Shown: positions 34,996 through 47,956, numbered from the stretch's first letter. The stretch: DNA of 64,000 nt from Opisthorchis felineus (GCA_004794785.1 SJOL01008692.1:1630499-1694498); one strand, 5' to 3'. Program-made: numbers and translations. Notes: generated by a model from the letters alone, not told the origin.

Positions 34996-37900
34996 TTCTT
35001 CCTCTGAGCTGCTTATGGAATGTCAGTGGTGTGAAGAAATTTTGTAATCAGTGTAATTTACAGTGGCCTGTCACTACCGGGATAGGAGGCTAAAGTCTAT
35101 AGAACAGTCAGTGACTCAAACACTAAAGCCACGATAAGCCTACTGTCAAGATTTCAAGTAGTGAGTCACACAGCCTGTGTGACAGACTGATCTCGAGTTG
35201 AGTGACCGATGGCAAACATAATTGGGGATAAAAAGAAAGCCGAAAGACACAAGTCATCAGGTGAAAAAAGGGGAGCATGCCTTTCTGATTAAAAGTGACT
35301 GAACGATGGCGAACTGCGGTTGATTCGAACTTCAGCTCTCTCTTTCCGGTTAACATGCACTTAAAATTGCTGATGGTGAGATGAAGTCCAATTTTTTGCC
35401 GTTTAAAAACCTGACTTCTTCGAAATATCAATAGCTATAATACTACCTAAATGAATGGCGTGTTTCCCTGAAGCCGTACTCACACACAAATGAGATTTAC
35501 TGTTGACAGTTTTAACTATAGTGGTTTGTGAGTAGTAAGTTGCTGGACGGTAAACTAGTGGTTTTTCTCTGAATTTACACCAGCCTTTGCTTCTCGAATA
35601 ACGGAGGTAACTCTCCACTGAAAGAGTGCTTGTTACGTTGGAGCCTGGTCAGAGGTTACGTCATACAGAGAGCCGTGGCAATAATCCACAATAAAGCAAG
35701 GCAAAAACAAAACCTTGTGAGCAGTTTCCTTTATGAAAAATAGTAGTTATTTGACAACGAGTTTGAGATGTGGTAGTCCTCGGGAGGAACAAATGGTGCA
35801 CTGTTCTTTTAGAGAAGTCCCTGTACAGCGGGGGGGCAGATGTTGTAATGCATACATCTATCACACACAGCCATTTGCTCATGTTATGGAAAGAATCAGC
35901 ACGATGAAGGTCGTTGCATGGACGTGATCCCAAACTTATTGCGATTTAAAACAAATCTAACATATCTTATTCATAAGAAATGAATCTGAACCTGTCAGGA
36001 AGGTTAGATTCCTAAAAATAACCCCAGAATATCTGAAGCCTAGTGGGGTCCCCAAACGCCACCAAAGTCGCCGTCAAGTATCCGCGCTAGAAAAGTCAGC
36101 TGCCTACTGAGCGCTTAAGCAGTCGATCAATTCAGCACCGCCGACAATGATTAGTTTTCGGGTATGCCACAGAAGCACGGCTGAAGTTGATGGGTGCTCA
36201 CCCAACGCCGATCGGACAGCCTGGATCAATGTCAAATGTGCGTTGTAAGTACCGCGATGATCCCTGTAACGTTTGTACTAGTCTGTTTGCAACAAAGCTG
36301 TTGGGTTCCTTGTTGGCTAGCCTTTTTCCGACCCTAAGGCGCTGGAGCAGTGATAACAGAACCGTTCAAATACAGATGTAGGTGCTCTATGGTGACTTTT
36401 GGCACTCAAAGTTGTGGCGAAATTAGGCAGAAAGGTAAACGAATTGCATGCGTCACAGAACCGGTGGAAACCAGATAAGACATTAATCAGTAAAAACTCC
36501 GGATCGAAAAGTCTGAAGCAGTGTGTAGCGCGTGGTTTGGAACAAATTGCGAACTCAGATAAGCAAGGGATCACCGAGAAACGACAGGCGGAAATTGCGG
36601 TGGTTAAAAAGCTTATGCCCGAAACTAGCGGTGGATGTGCAGGCGGGTCTGTTGGACGGTGAATAGTATGAGAAGTGCTTCATGAATTGAAAAACACTTG
36701 AAACCAATCGAGCAGTCGCCGTTTAAAAAAACTTCGGTCAATCCATTGAGTGTTTATCAGACCCTTCTGTAGTGGAAAAAGCAATTGGTTGAATTTTGAA
36801 CAAGATTGAAACTACTTAGTTACCATGGTGATGTACATCCCGTTCACTTAGGCATCAAAAATCCTGCCAATCGTTAAAAATCGAAAATACATTTGAAAAC
36901 TAGAAGCCAGTTGGACAAACCCACGAATTGTCAACCTGGATTGCACTGAGTGCATGATTTGCCCGAAAAACCTGTAAAACCACCCTCTGAACAACACTAA
37001 CCTTCCTAAATGAAAGTTCCGGTTGTTGAAATCCTATTGCTCCGCACGATGTCGCACAATATGTCTACAGGTTATCTGAGAAGGGTGGCAAATTCTTGAG
37101 AAGGACAGTTTATTACCGGTAGACTGTATCCGGCTCAGTACAATTTTTACACAATGTCCTGTCAATCATAACTTCACAGGTAAAGATAAACAGTGGAGAG
37201 AGTTCGAACAATTTTGGTGCCCAATATGGTCTTAAACCATCGGGCGTAGAAGAATATCGACATACTTGTAATGAACTTGTCAAGTGATGAGCTCACAGAT
37301 ACTGAAATGAGGTATGGTTTTCGGTGTAGATCCGGGAGCACTGAAACCGACCGACACCGGTAAGGTAAACTCCCTAGCACCATAGACGGGGAATAAGGCT
37401 TGTCTGAAGGTCGCAAGTTCTTAAAAACTAAAAATCCCCAGTTATAACCTAAATGGGCCAAAGAGAACCAAGTGGTGACGGTCAAAAGAACCTGTTAGAG
37501 TCCAAAGGCAGAAATTACACAAGCTGAACACTGCAATTTGATACCTCCCAACAAGCACCATGAGTCTCTTAATAAGGCTTAAGCTGCAACTGGGGAATTT
37601 TCCAAAGAAGTAAGAGGAAAATTTGGTTTGCTTTCACGGATTACGCTGTAATCAGCCATGTCTTCGGCCTCATATTTTTGTGGCATGCCTACAAAACGTA
37701 CAATCTATTTAACTAAAGCCCGTTTTCTGTATTCTGCAGGGCACACAATGGTGCTCCGTACACCTGATCGGGAAATTAAACAGCATATATAAACTCCCAA
37801 CTGATTTTTTGTGAGCTTTGATGGAATCTCTCTTTCTCAAAGAGTAGCAGTTCCAGACAGCGTTTGTGTACTTCCCAGATGAAGGTTCAGAGCAGCCAGA

Positions 37901-38164
37901 TCGCTGCCCCTCGAAAGTTAAGTAGTTAAGTTTCGCGCTATAACCAAATTTTATCTTCATGTGGAAATTCTTTCCAAAAAGGGTAGGAACGGCCATGGAT
38001 TCACCGATATCCTACGTAGAATGTAGAAAATTTGTGGCCAAAGAACTGACGGAGACAGGTTAATAGGCGCCTGGCCGTCATCAAATCATACAGACATATA
38101 TCAAAATCAAGCGCGAAAACGATACAAAAAGAAATAAGTACCTTTTGGAGGACTGGTGCTCACG
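34996..38164. other. No gene recognised
   Basis: Frames at 35123-35431 (-), 36399-36662 (+) and 37174-37485 (-) are open. At 37230-37320 (+) a frame reads ILVMNLSSDELTDTEMRYGF, which may be a scrap of retrotransposon ORF; I cannot confirm it. Confidence 0.35.
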
Positions 38165-38410
38165 AAATTGGTGAACACTCTTCGATAGTGTACGACCAGT
38201 CTCCTGCTTCTTGATGTTTTGCAGTCCCTGAGTTTTCCTTCAGTCAACCTTATTTTCTACTTGAACCCAAATTGCACGAATGTCGCTAAATGCACTCATT
38301 CGCACAATTAGTTCTAACCGGATACTCAACTGAATTCCAGCTGAATCTCGTTTATGATGTTCTTTAACTGAGTGTGCTTCAAAAAGGTCGTCTCTTGTCT
38401 TAGTTGGTAC
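38165..38410 (-). repeat. Repeat family H, copy 6
   Basis: CTTCGATAGTGTACGACCAG, CTTGAACCCAAATTGCACGAA, GGATACTCAACTGAATTCCAGC and CGTTTATGATGTTCTT follow the family H order with the core on the minus strand, degraded. Confidence 0.55.
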
Positions 38411-38774
38411 GATTGAAGCCGGGAGTTAGGAGTCCATAGTATAGACAGAAAAAGCAACAACTTCCAGGACCGAGATAGGCATGTCAGATAAATATACTGT
38501 TTATGGTCCGGCCTATGTGAGCCAGAGAGAGGACCATTTACCTGGGCCAGGACTGTATGGTGATTTGAGGAAACCGTACAGCGCTAAATGGATCAACCAA
38601 TTAGAAGACGAAGGTAAGGTCATGTCTGATTGGTGAGTGTAGACACCATAGCTGATCGATAGTTGTAGGCACGGACAACAAGGCTCATAAGTCAAAGCCA
38701 AGATCGAATAAATGAACAACATACAACGATCAGCTTTAAAATGCACCAAGGCACAAAACAAAAAACGCACTCTA

Positions 38775-38960
38775 ATGCACTCATCTGCATTCCGATTTGG
38801 TTCTCATGGGAAACCAAGCTAAATCTTTCGTTTGTGTTCTTCGTCGAATGAATGAACTGCACCAGGCCGCCTCACTTGGTACGATGTTCGAGATATCGTA
38901 AAACATCATGAACGAAAGATGCAGCTGGGCTCCAGGTGGACTGAAAGAAAACGTTACGAC
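38775..38960. repeat. Repeat family H, copy 7
   Basis: TCTGCATTCCGATTTGGTTC, AACTGCACCAGGCCGCCTCA and GGTACGATGTTCGAGATATCG match the family H unit. The last piece is the left half of its internal hairpin. An inverted scrap follows (GATGCAGCTGGGCTCCAGG). Confidence 0.5.
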
Positions 38961-40384
38961 TGCAGCTACACTCTTTGCGTTGGTTATCCTACCTCGTCTT
39001 ACAGAGGCACACGGGTAAAAATGACAAATTTTATTCTCAGTTGGTTTAGGATACCTGGATTATTTATGTAAATCACCGGGCATCCGAATCGGATTTGGCG
39101 AATAACGTTGACCAAACCACTGAATGCCTAAGCAGAGTTGGAAAGCCAATGGTTAAATGCAGTGCGGCATGCAAGCGCTTGACGCCAGTATAGACGGGTG
39201 AATATGCAGAGTACTGCTGCAAGTCACCTGCAGGGCTGCAGATAATGACACGAATTTATTATTACTACTCACGGTGTGAAAGTAGCTAAATTAAAATGAT
39301 GGACCTCCAACCATTTCCCACTGTAATCTCAGACGAAATCCGAAGTTTTAACTAAGCATTCTATGCATCCACAATAGGGAATCAAAATGCCATCAGAGTC
39401 ATATAGCTGTCCAATACGCGGTGTACATATGATGGGAAACGTGGTGCTGGTGGCAAGTTGGTTTCAGGTAAAAGTTCGATCTTTGAGTGTTCCAAATGAA
39501 TATCACAGCCAGTTGCAACTTTCGCGGGACTCTGGGTTTCGTGAAACTTTCGTGCAAGCTGTACAGCTTAGTAGCCGTGGTAGTTAGGTGGAAGAATGTC
39601 CATAATCTAAACGTTGATCAAACGTTTAGGCAAACTGTCTCCGTGAACTCAGGTTTCACGGCTTTTCTCTCGGGAATTTGAGCGAGTGATCCCGCTGTCT
39701 GTTGACAATATTTGTGATTGATTTGACATTTTGACGTGGTAAATATGTTCCCCTCTGAACCCACCGAACCGAATAGTACTTATGGGTTGTAACTCTGCCG
39801 TGTTGATCCTGTATGAATCTCTTGGACGATTTGGTCTGCAACATTCATCACACCTGACCTCTCTGTAGTATGAAGTGAAGTAGTGAAGTTTCAAAGGTCA
39901 AAGTCATCGGAATACGAAGGACATATTTGCGTACAATTGTCTAATCTAAGAAAATCGCACGATTAACGGAACATAACCATAAATAATGGAAACGCTTTGT
40001 AGCCTGATATATTTTGGTTGATCTGAGGGAAAATTGTGCCCACTAGATGCTCCCAACATCTACACGCTCGGGATTATTCAAACACAATGTGGAAGCATAC
40101 CCCAAAGCGTTTTCCAGTCATAAATGTAATGCTTTCTTTAACTTGCCAACTTTAGGAAGCCCGTAAACTTGGGTGTAAACGCCGCCCTGTGGGCTTGCTG
40201 CAAAAAAGCTAATTTAGAACTAAAATATCCAGGACGGTGTTGGTGTGCTCAGGAATGATACCATCGTGAAATAAATCACACTCAGTCTGTCAGCAGATAG
40301 AAATATATGGCAACTAACGAATCTAATCTTCTGCCGGTTTATCTGTACAAACGTTCAGTCTGAGATATTATCAGTTGAACAGCC
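38961..40384. other. No gene recognised
   Basis: Only short frames (39387-39587, 39649-39894) without exon support. Confidence 0.4.
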
Positions 40385-40680
40385 CGTCAACACGAAACCA
40401 CGTGACGTGGATATCTTGATTGAAAGACCAGTGACACCATATCCTGCCTAATTGAGGGCTAATCACACTGCTCATCACCCGCTCGTGGCCAAACTATTAA
40501 GTGTTCAACCAGTGGTGGGAAGGTCACGAGTTCGAAATCCTCTTAGTTTCGTGGGATGCGTACTGCTGATGATTATTCCCAACAAGGATGGAACAGCTGT
40601 AAAGTGTTTTTCGGCTTTTCAGCATAAATTGGTCTTACTGACTGGACATTGATGTGCCTGAATCCAAAAGTCGAAAATTC
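40385..40680 (+). repeat. SINE family A, copy 10 (near full length)
   Basis: ACCACGTGACGTGGATATC, GAGGGCTAATCACACTGCTC, TGGCCAAACTATTAAG (A-box, 40486-40501), GAGTTCGAAATCC (B-box, 40528-40540) and GGCTTTTCAGCATAAATTGG in family order. It is the best plus-strand copy for reading the tRNA-like head, which resembles Ser/Leu-type tRNAs. Confidence 0.7.
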
Positions 40681-43600
40681 TTCTCAGTCGACAATTTCGT
40701 TGATTAGTAAAAAAATAAAAATTCAGTGGAGCTCACAATGAAGTCAAACCAATTATTGATCACCATAAAAACATCCTTATTCCTTTCAATATTGTGGAAG
40801 AAATTCGTGGAGTTGCGGAGAAAATAAGGACTACTGTTTCAGGTTGGCTGATTTTTCCTAATTGAACCGTTGAATTGAACCGTTGCCTGAATAACTGCAC
40901 AGCGCTTTGGACAGCACAACATTGCGAACAGCAACGTGTTTGGGATGTATTCATCAGATCAGCACATACCTATCTAGCAGAATAAAATCGAACGACTAGT
41001 TTGACGAATAACTGGTGGAAAATAAGATCTGGTTGATTGTTTCAGAAGGGTTTGGTAAACAATTTGTAGTTTTTCAACTGGGCGTTAGTCCACTTTTGGC
41101 ACAAATGCTTCATCAGGCCAAGTGAGCAGGTCACCGATTCGGCCAACTTTTAAGGCAGATGGAGAACCAACCAGTATGGTGTTGTTTAACTGTACAGATA
41201 GTGGTGTAGGGATCAGTATGTTGATTTGGTTAGGCAGGTTGCGTCACACGATCCAGGCAAGTATGGGGTTCGTAAGGAGTGCTTTTGCCGGCATGGTTCG
41301 GGGTAATGTAACCAAGTCATAAGAACAGGCCATAGCAATGCGGCTGAACGTGCACCCAAGGTGCATTAGCCACGAGTGTGAGTGGGATGACTTCTATCGT
41401 CACGCGATGCAACGGTCGGTAAGCGTTATCACACTGCTGGAAGTGTGAAAACTACTGGAGGATGTTGTATGGGGCGGACAAAGAAGAGTTCACGGAGCCT
41501 CTGATGTGGGAACGATGGGAAACCAACGGGGTGTTTGCTCATCGAGATAAGCTACTGACAAAGACCCTCACTCACGAACAACTTTGGGTTTGACATAAGA
41601 TTTATCTGAATCCATCTGAATCTCTCGTTTAGAATGGTACAATTTGAGATGATTTTTATTCCTCTGCTGGCTTGGTCTTTGGCAAATGGTGTTTGAGGTA
41701 TCAGGTAAATTCCAGGCCGATGGTAGCGTTAACAATGCAACGTAATGCATCAGTGTGGACGAACGATTCCACTTTGTCTTTCTGTTGTCGAACGGCGGGG
41801 GGATCGTCACGTGCGTCTCTTCGCACCAGACATCCCGCTTAGATATTCTGGAACATTCTATTGTGCTTATGGGTTGGTCCATCCGATCTTTCGATCGGCA
41901 ACAATATGGTGATTGTGCAAGTCGTCTGATTTGCTTCAAGCGGGTAATGATATAAATCACAAAAGACTCGGTGTCACAATATCGCCAGTTAGGTAGTCTC
42001 TTCCATATACAAACGCACCCGATCATCTGGTCGTACTATGCTGAAACCATCTACATGACCCTATGTCGTCGCCTAGCTGAAATCACTAACCGATGCTGCG
42101 CTAACTGCTCGATCACGAGTGTCAGCTGAGTGAAGCCGTTCTTTGTCATTGTTTCTGGGCCACATTGTATAAGTCAAGTGAAAAGCCGATTTTCCCTTGT
42201 GAGAGCCAACTGAACAAAATTTTACATACCCCATAGAGATTGCAGTAAACGTGCCAAAGAACCAAATTCTCATTCTTGACTTTTTTGTTATTTAAGAGAC
42301 ATTTTAGAAATCGCGAAGCTGTTCCTCACATCTCAATGAAATCACTCAACCTGGTCTTGATTCCTCTAGAGAGGTAGACTTAGAAATGGGTGATGAACTA
42401 CTTATGTCAGCAAGGTGTTTGCTTAAGACGTAAACGTCATTCTGATGGTTTCTTTGAAACACGATGTTCATATTTCCCGCTCATCTTTTAGACCACAGCT
42501 TGTCCCGCCTCGCATCACTATCCAGAATTCGGAACACCGATCTGAAGTGCCGAATGTGTAAGTAACCCGTAAGACTGGTTCACAGAAATTAGGTCATTTG
42601 CCGGGTACTCGCTCCAAACCGTCAAAGAAACCCTCTGAGTCTGAAATTCGGAAACTTGAGTCAACTGTACGACAAAACACAACGATCACTTTGACATCCG
42701 TCAAACAGATGATAAACCATTGATGATCACCAATTGTGCTGCGTTCTCGCATTGATCACTTTAGCCACTGACTCCACAGTAAACTACTCGCTCCTGAATA
42801 CGAAGTGGTGGCATAATACTCACACTGCTGGGGCAGTTCTTACCCCAGAATGGCGGCCACCCATCTAGTGGTTGGCTTTCTTGAAAGCATATGGGAGGGG
42901 GGGCGGTTTGCCGTACGTGAATAATCCTTTTGGATGTTACAAGTATAGCACCTTAGTGGGTTCATCAGCAGCAATACAGACTTATAACTGTTTGTCAGAA
43001 AAACCAACCATAGAGACTTTACCATGATGGAAATTCTTAAAAACTCACGAGGGTAAGATAGTTCAGTTGAACAGGACACCGCTTTGTCCTATGCTACAAT
43101 AATTTCATCGAATATGAGGGCTCTTCCGATTGTATGGGCCCCTTTTGCCACATCATGTACCATTATATCTGACACATCAGCTAAAGTACAGCTTATAATG
43201 CGCATTTCCCACAAGGGTTGAATAAACCGTTGATCGCCTCATGGTATACCCACTTGAATGCAGTATCGGTTTAGGCACTCAGTTGTTGCTCAGGTTGGCT
43301 GTTCGATGGACACCTGCAATTCATTCACGCAGAAGTAGCAGTTTGGAACTCGTCTACTTACGACAGGTTATTCCTGTCACCAAAACCTATTTAATATGAC
43401 TTATTCCAATAAACAGTCTCAAGGTCGCGGTAGAGAGGCAGTTCAAAAGAATCTGGATGGCTTTTGAAAAGGGGGAACCGCGTGGTCACAAATCTTGCCC
43501 TATTACCTCACAAGACATCATAAGATTGTGCACTGCTTCAAGATTTCCTTCAGTACATTCGGCCGTCGGCTAAAAGTGCACAGCCTCGTTGTCGGATTAT

Positions 43601-43694
43601 TGAATTCCAGTGAACTGACTGAGTACACTTCAAGTATGCAACCGCTAAGAAATATCCAGTTTTAGGTGTGAATATACTGTACGCTTGTTACCAC
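40681..43694. other. No gene recognised
   Basis: The longest open frame of the window (152 codons, 41568-42026, minus) starts inside a scrap of repeat family H (ATCCATCTGAATCTCTCG at about 41605) and has no recognisable domain, so I do not call it. 41755-41955 on the plus strand is equally open. Confidence 0.35.
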
Positions 43695-44136
43695 ACCACA
43701 TGGACCGTGATCAGTACAAGCCTCGTATGGACCAGGCCTGCATTCCACTCCACCAATATTTGGGGCATGCGCCGGTTTCATCGATTCTAACGTGTGGGAT
43801 AGATGAACGAAAAACGGAAATTGCATCCTCATCATCAAAGTTTAAAACAATTGCAGCAATCCGTCACTGAACATATTTGTACAGCACCTCTCATACCTAC
43901 GCGGATGCAGTGAGTGATAATCAAAGCATAAACAGTGGTATGAGGATTGAAAGCCTGTGAAACGTGAACGGAACCAACTAGCTCACTGATCTACCTACAG
44001 CCACACAAATTGCACTGCACAATATTGCATAATAATGAGGCTTTCACATTTGTCCAGGTAAGATTTCCAATGGACCTGAGGTAATATCAAACCTGTTGTC
44101 ATACATTTGTGAGCATATCAAAATACAACTTTGCAT
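43695..44136 (+). repeat. 442-bp inverted repeat, left arm
   Basis: This arm matches the reverse complement of 49466-49907 over 442 bp with about 18 differences counted by eye (about 96%), mostly transitions, and no net length change. Similarity stops abruptly at both ends. An open frame (up to 43870, containing CIPLHQYLGH) is intact in both arms. The pair encloses LY6-C. It could be two copies of one mobile element in opposite orientation or the ends of a larger element. Confidence 0.85.
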
Positions 44137-46547
44137 TTGTGTCATTCTTACCATTCTGACCAAGGTAAAAAAAGATATTAGTCGCCGGATGGCAAAATTC
44201 TCCTTACTCTTTGTAGTTGAATGGAAAAACTTATGTTCAAAACTGGTTTGAGCCCAGGTACTTACAGTGGCACTTTGGATCCTCAAATCCACACGATGTT
44301 CCAAGCGATATTTTGACTCCGCGAAAGCACATCGTCCAAAATATTTTGATATGTTCTTCTATCAGAAGCTAAAGCACACATCAAACTCTTTCTCGCGTAC
44401 TTGGAATACTCTAAAGAATTTAGAAGGTCCCGACTGCTTTCACCGCAGATATGGAAACTAAGTTTTTGAATATTTGTTGAAGTTTTCAAAACGATTAAAC
44501 AATATGCTCCGTGTGAACATTCTTCTCTTTTTGGAGTTATAATTTACGATGACAACATGATGATATTTCTAAAAATAATGGATGTATTTGTTTTGGTGCT
44601 TTATACCATACGATGTTTCCGCCTGACCGGCAGAAACACAATGATCTCCAAAAGAAATACAATGACTTCTGTAAAAGTCGGGCGATCACGGAACCTTTCG
44701 GAATAGTGTTGTTCTTCAAAGTGGAACAACAGCACAATGTCACCAAACAAGTCAATAACAGTCTAGAGCTGTTTTATTCATTCCTGCACGTATTCCTTGT
44801 GAAATAAAGCAGTGGATTCGGAAGAAAAACGATGGAAGATACAGAAGGCCTTTACCGTACATATTTGCTTGGTTGGTTGTGATTCCTAGATAAGACTGCT
44901 CCGTCTCTCTCGCTTTTGCGTGGTAATTCAGTTCCTCGTTGATTTCTACTCGACTTTTTCTGTCGTTGAGTACAAAGGCTAGTGGTAAACAGGGTATTTT
45001 GAATATAGTAAGTTCTGTCGAAATTTTACGTTTCACATCTTTTCAATGCACCATAAGCCTGGAGAAAGAGCCATTTTCAAAGCAGTTTTGTGCAGTTCTG
45101 GTTGGGGACGCAGTCCCAGGCTGCCTGGGCAACACGAGGATCCCGTACACTTGAAGTGCAACGTTTAACCATACGTAGTAGTTCCTATCATATTTTGATG
45201 CACACTTATGCATTATCAAGAGTTCTTCTGTGTCCGTTTTGTGGACAAAGGACATTCATATCTTTTATGTCTTCCATCATGCGGAAGCAATGATCTAAAG
45301 CGTAATCTCGCCGACAGTGATGCCGGTGTGGCACTGAACAAAACGGTTTCCCAAAAATAATTGCTCAAGCTGAGCTGCTGAATTCGTAGTTTTGGAATTT
45401 TGTACGGCATTTGTATGGAAGATACCTTTTCGACCAGTAACCAAATAACAGTTTATGTGGAAACACCGATCTCGGAGGGAAGTCTGTCTCTTTTAGTGTG
45501 AGTTAGTTCGAGACCGAGTTACTCCAAGACCTTTTGTGTCCCGAGCTTTTTTATTGCGGATAACACTGTATTCAGTCGTTTGCAAGTTTGTCTCCGCTGA
45601 GAAGCGCTGTGGCCAAAACAACATAGAAGAACCTTCACTGACAGATTTAGTTACGTATAGATTCCTTACTCTTCAGTAAAGTGAAGCTCATTGATTGCGT
45701 TAGTCATTTATATGTGCTTATCTTTCTTCTACCTGCTAACTTGGACAGACTACATGATGTCCGAGTAAAAGTCGTGAAATGCTAGGTTTGATAGGATGTT
45801 GCTTCGTGAGCCCCTGTAAGACACTCTTAGGTTTAACTTCATTGCCTGCATACAGGGCTTCGGCGACCAGGTAAGGACGGCTGCCGTTTAGCGGTGGCTT
45901 GCTCGTCGAACGCCCACCTTAGTGTATACGAAATATAGCACTCAGCCTCGCATGCCTGATGCACAATCAGATAGTGCATTTTCTGTACACAGTCCCAATG
46001 TACAAGCAGTATATCAACTCAAATTTACACGCTATTTTTAGCGGCCTGTGAGCACTTTTTAACTAATAATGCATGTTCCGATCCTGTAGGATGATGCGGG
46101 ATAATTTTCCGTGCACACCCGTTTGTCTTTTTTGCCAACTTGTGTGTTTCCTTTTTAGTTAACAACATCATTGTTTTTACTCGAACTTGAAAACTTTTGG
46201 CCTGTAACCGGAATAGCATGACTACTAAGTACAATCAACCTTGCGCTCGAGGCACCCAGGTTATTGTCCAGTATTGCAGCTTCAAAATTTGTGTGACATG
46301 AATCGAGTGCTCGGTGTGGTTACTTTGGAACCAAGGTGGTTCATTTCGGTTTGGGTTAGACTAAAATGACAGTTGATGAAAACTTGAATAGATGCATGGC
46401 GGTTGAAAACTCCGTAAACCAGTCCGTTCTGGTCCAGTTTGTAATAATAGTTACAGGGGCCAGAGGTGTTTGGCTACCTGCGCACTCAACTGTGATTGGT
46501 GGATGCAACGGACCAACGAAATTGTTCATACCACTACCACAGTGCAC
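44137..46547. other. No gene recognised upstream of LY6-C
   Basis: Numerous short frames on both strands (44613-44807, 44752-45036, 45090-45293). None has a known motif or a convincing splice pair. Confidence 0.4.
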
Positions 46548-46557
46548 TATATAAATA
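46548..46557 (+). promoter_or_regulatory. TATA-like element of LY6-C
   Basis: TATATAAATA lies 60 bp before the LY6-C start codon, comparable in place and sequence to TATAAATA at LY6-A. Confidence 0.45.
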
Positions 46558-46607
46558 AAAAAAATGCAAGCAAACAGAATCTATAGCTTCGAGAAAGACG
46601 GTTTATC

Positions 46608-47911
46608 ATGAGTCTTAATGGATTTGTTACCTTGGTGTCATTTGTACTTGTGACTTTTCTGTATGGAGGTTTGCTTCCTGAGTCGTTGTTACGATGTCCC
46701 GTAACTTTATTCTTTTAATAGACTTGGCACTGCAATGTTACGAATGCGTTAACTGTGAGCTCCCGATCGATCCTCAGTCAGTCGGGGTGCGAGGTCAATG
46801 CGCTGTTTGTGGGGTAAGACCTTCTGTATCTCCCCATTTTATTTGCGTCTATAACCAACTAGCATATTCCGTGGCTCTAATAATGGACATCCTAGTGAAC
46901 AACAGCTTCAGCATCTTGTAAAGTTCGTTTTTCACGTGTATTTAAGTGACTTGTATAATCCAAATCATTTTACTTAATGTTATGTATCCGGAAATCAAGA
47001 TGAAGTTTGGACGATTAGGACAGTTTGTAGGATTGTCCTGCTCTGACCCTTAGAGCTGTTTTGCTAGAAGAAAACCAGTCGTCTAGGGTTTTTCAAAACA
47101 ATCGAACAGTCCACAACGCAGACCAATAAACAATAGCCAGTCCTACCTGTTTGTTGTCACTTCCATTAAGTATGAGCTTGACTCAAGATTATTAAACGGC
47201 AAGTGGTGTTTCGGGCGAACAGATAACCTTCAGAGAGCTTCACTGTACTATGATTTGAAGGATAATAGCCCACGAGTAACTGCTTTGCCGAAGCGAGACT
47301 GCAACAGAACAAACTTCTCGAAGCCGGGCAGCAGTTAAGAATGCTGATAACCATGACTAACATGCTGTTACGTGACAGTATGACCTCAATGTCTTGCCTG
47401 CAGTACCGTAAGACCGAAAGTGTTTGGCACTACAACCAATAAGTCGTTTCCTAGGATGGATGTTTTTCTCAAATCCTTCAATGAACAAAACGTCAAGGTC
47501 CCTAAAACGTATTTCATCTGCTAAGGTCTCGCGTCAGGGAACAGAACTTTCACACGAAAGCTTTTCACACATACTGCCATCTTTACCTTCCTTGCTTTTA
47601 TGGCTGATTTTGTCGTTTGTACCGGTGTGGCCAAGCTCGTTAACAGTTCAACAGTCGTGTGAACGATCTGAGATACCAATATTAAACTATTTATTATATG
47701 GCTGGGTATAATTTCGGTACAAATTCTTTATAAAAAAAGGTTATGATCAGTTTGTGGTGTTTTTCAGATCGCTCAGATTCAAGAAAACCAAACAGTGGTG
47801 ACGACGGTTGCCGGATGCTGGCCGAGTTGTAATGCCCAGGACACAGAATTTGATTTTTCGAGGCTTATCGTCCGGTGTTGTTACACGGACCTTTGTAACG
47901 TATCCATCTAG
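46608..47911 (+). CDS. Secreted LY6/uPAR (three-finger) protein, LY6-C
   Basis: Three coding exons: 46608-46668, 46722-46813 and 47768-47911. Intron 1 is 53 bp, phase 1 (GGAG/GTTTGC, TTTTAATAG/); intron 2 is 954 bp, phase 0 (GGG/GTAAGA, TTTTTCAG/). The product is 98 residues. Residues 1-20 are a signal peptide. Ten cysteines lie at 26, 29, 32, 47, 50, 68, 72, 88, 89 and 94, from LQCYECVNC to VRCCYTDLCNVSI. Two N-glycosylation sequons are visible, NQT at 58 and NVS at 95. There is no GPI tail, so secretion is inferred. Its second and third exons are 92 and 144 nt, identical in length to LY6-B. The donor of intron 1 is weaker than consensus. The gene lies between two 442-bp inverted repeats and has its own TATA and poly(A) signals. 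Confidence 0.88.
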
Positions 47912-47956
47912 GTCAACTTTCTTTTCCTTACATATATTTAACTGCATTAAACACCT

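Noticed and set aside
41568..42026. 152-codon minus-strand open frame, the longest in the window
   Set aside because: It starts in a scrap of repeat family H, has no recognisable domain or exon borders, and the opposite strand is equally open.
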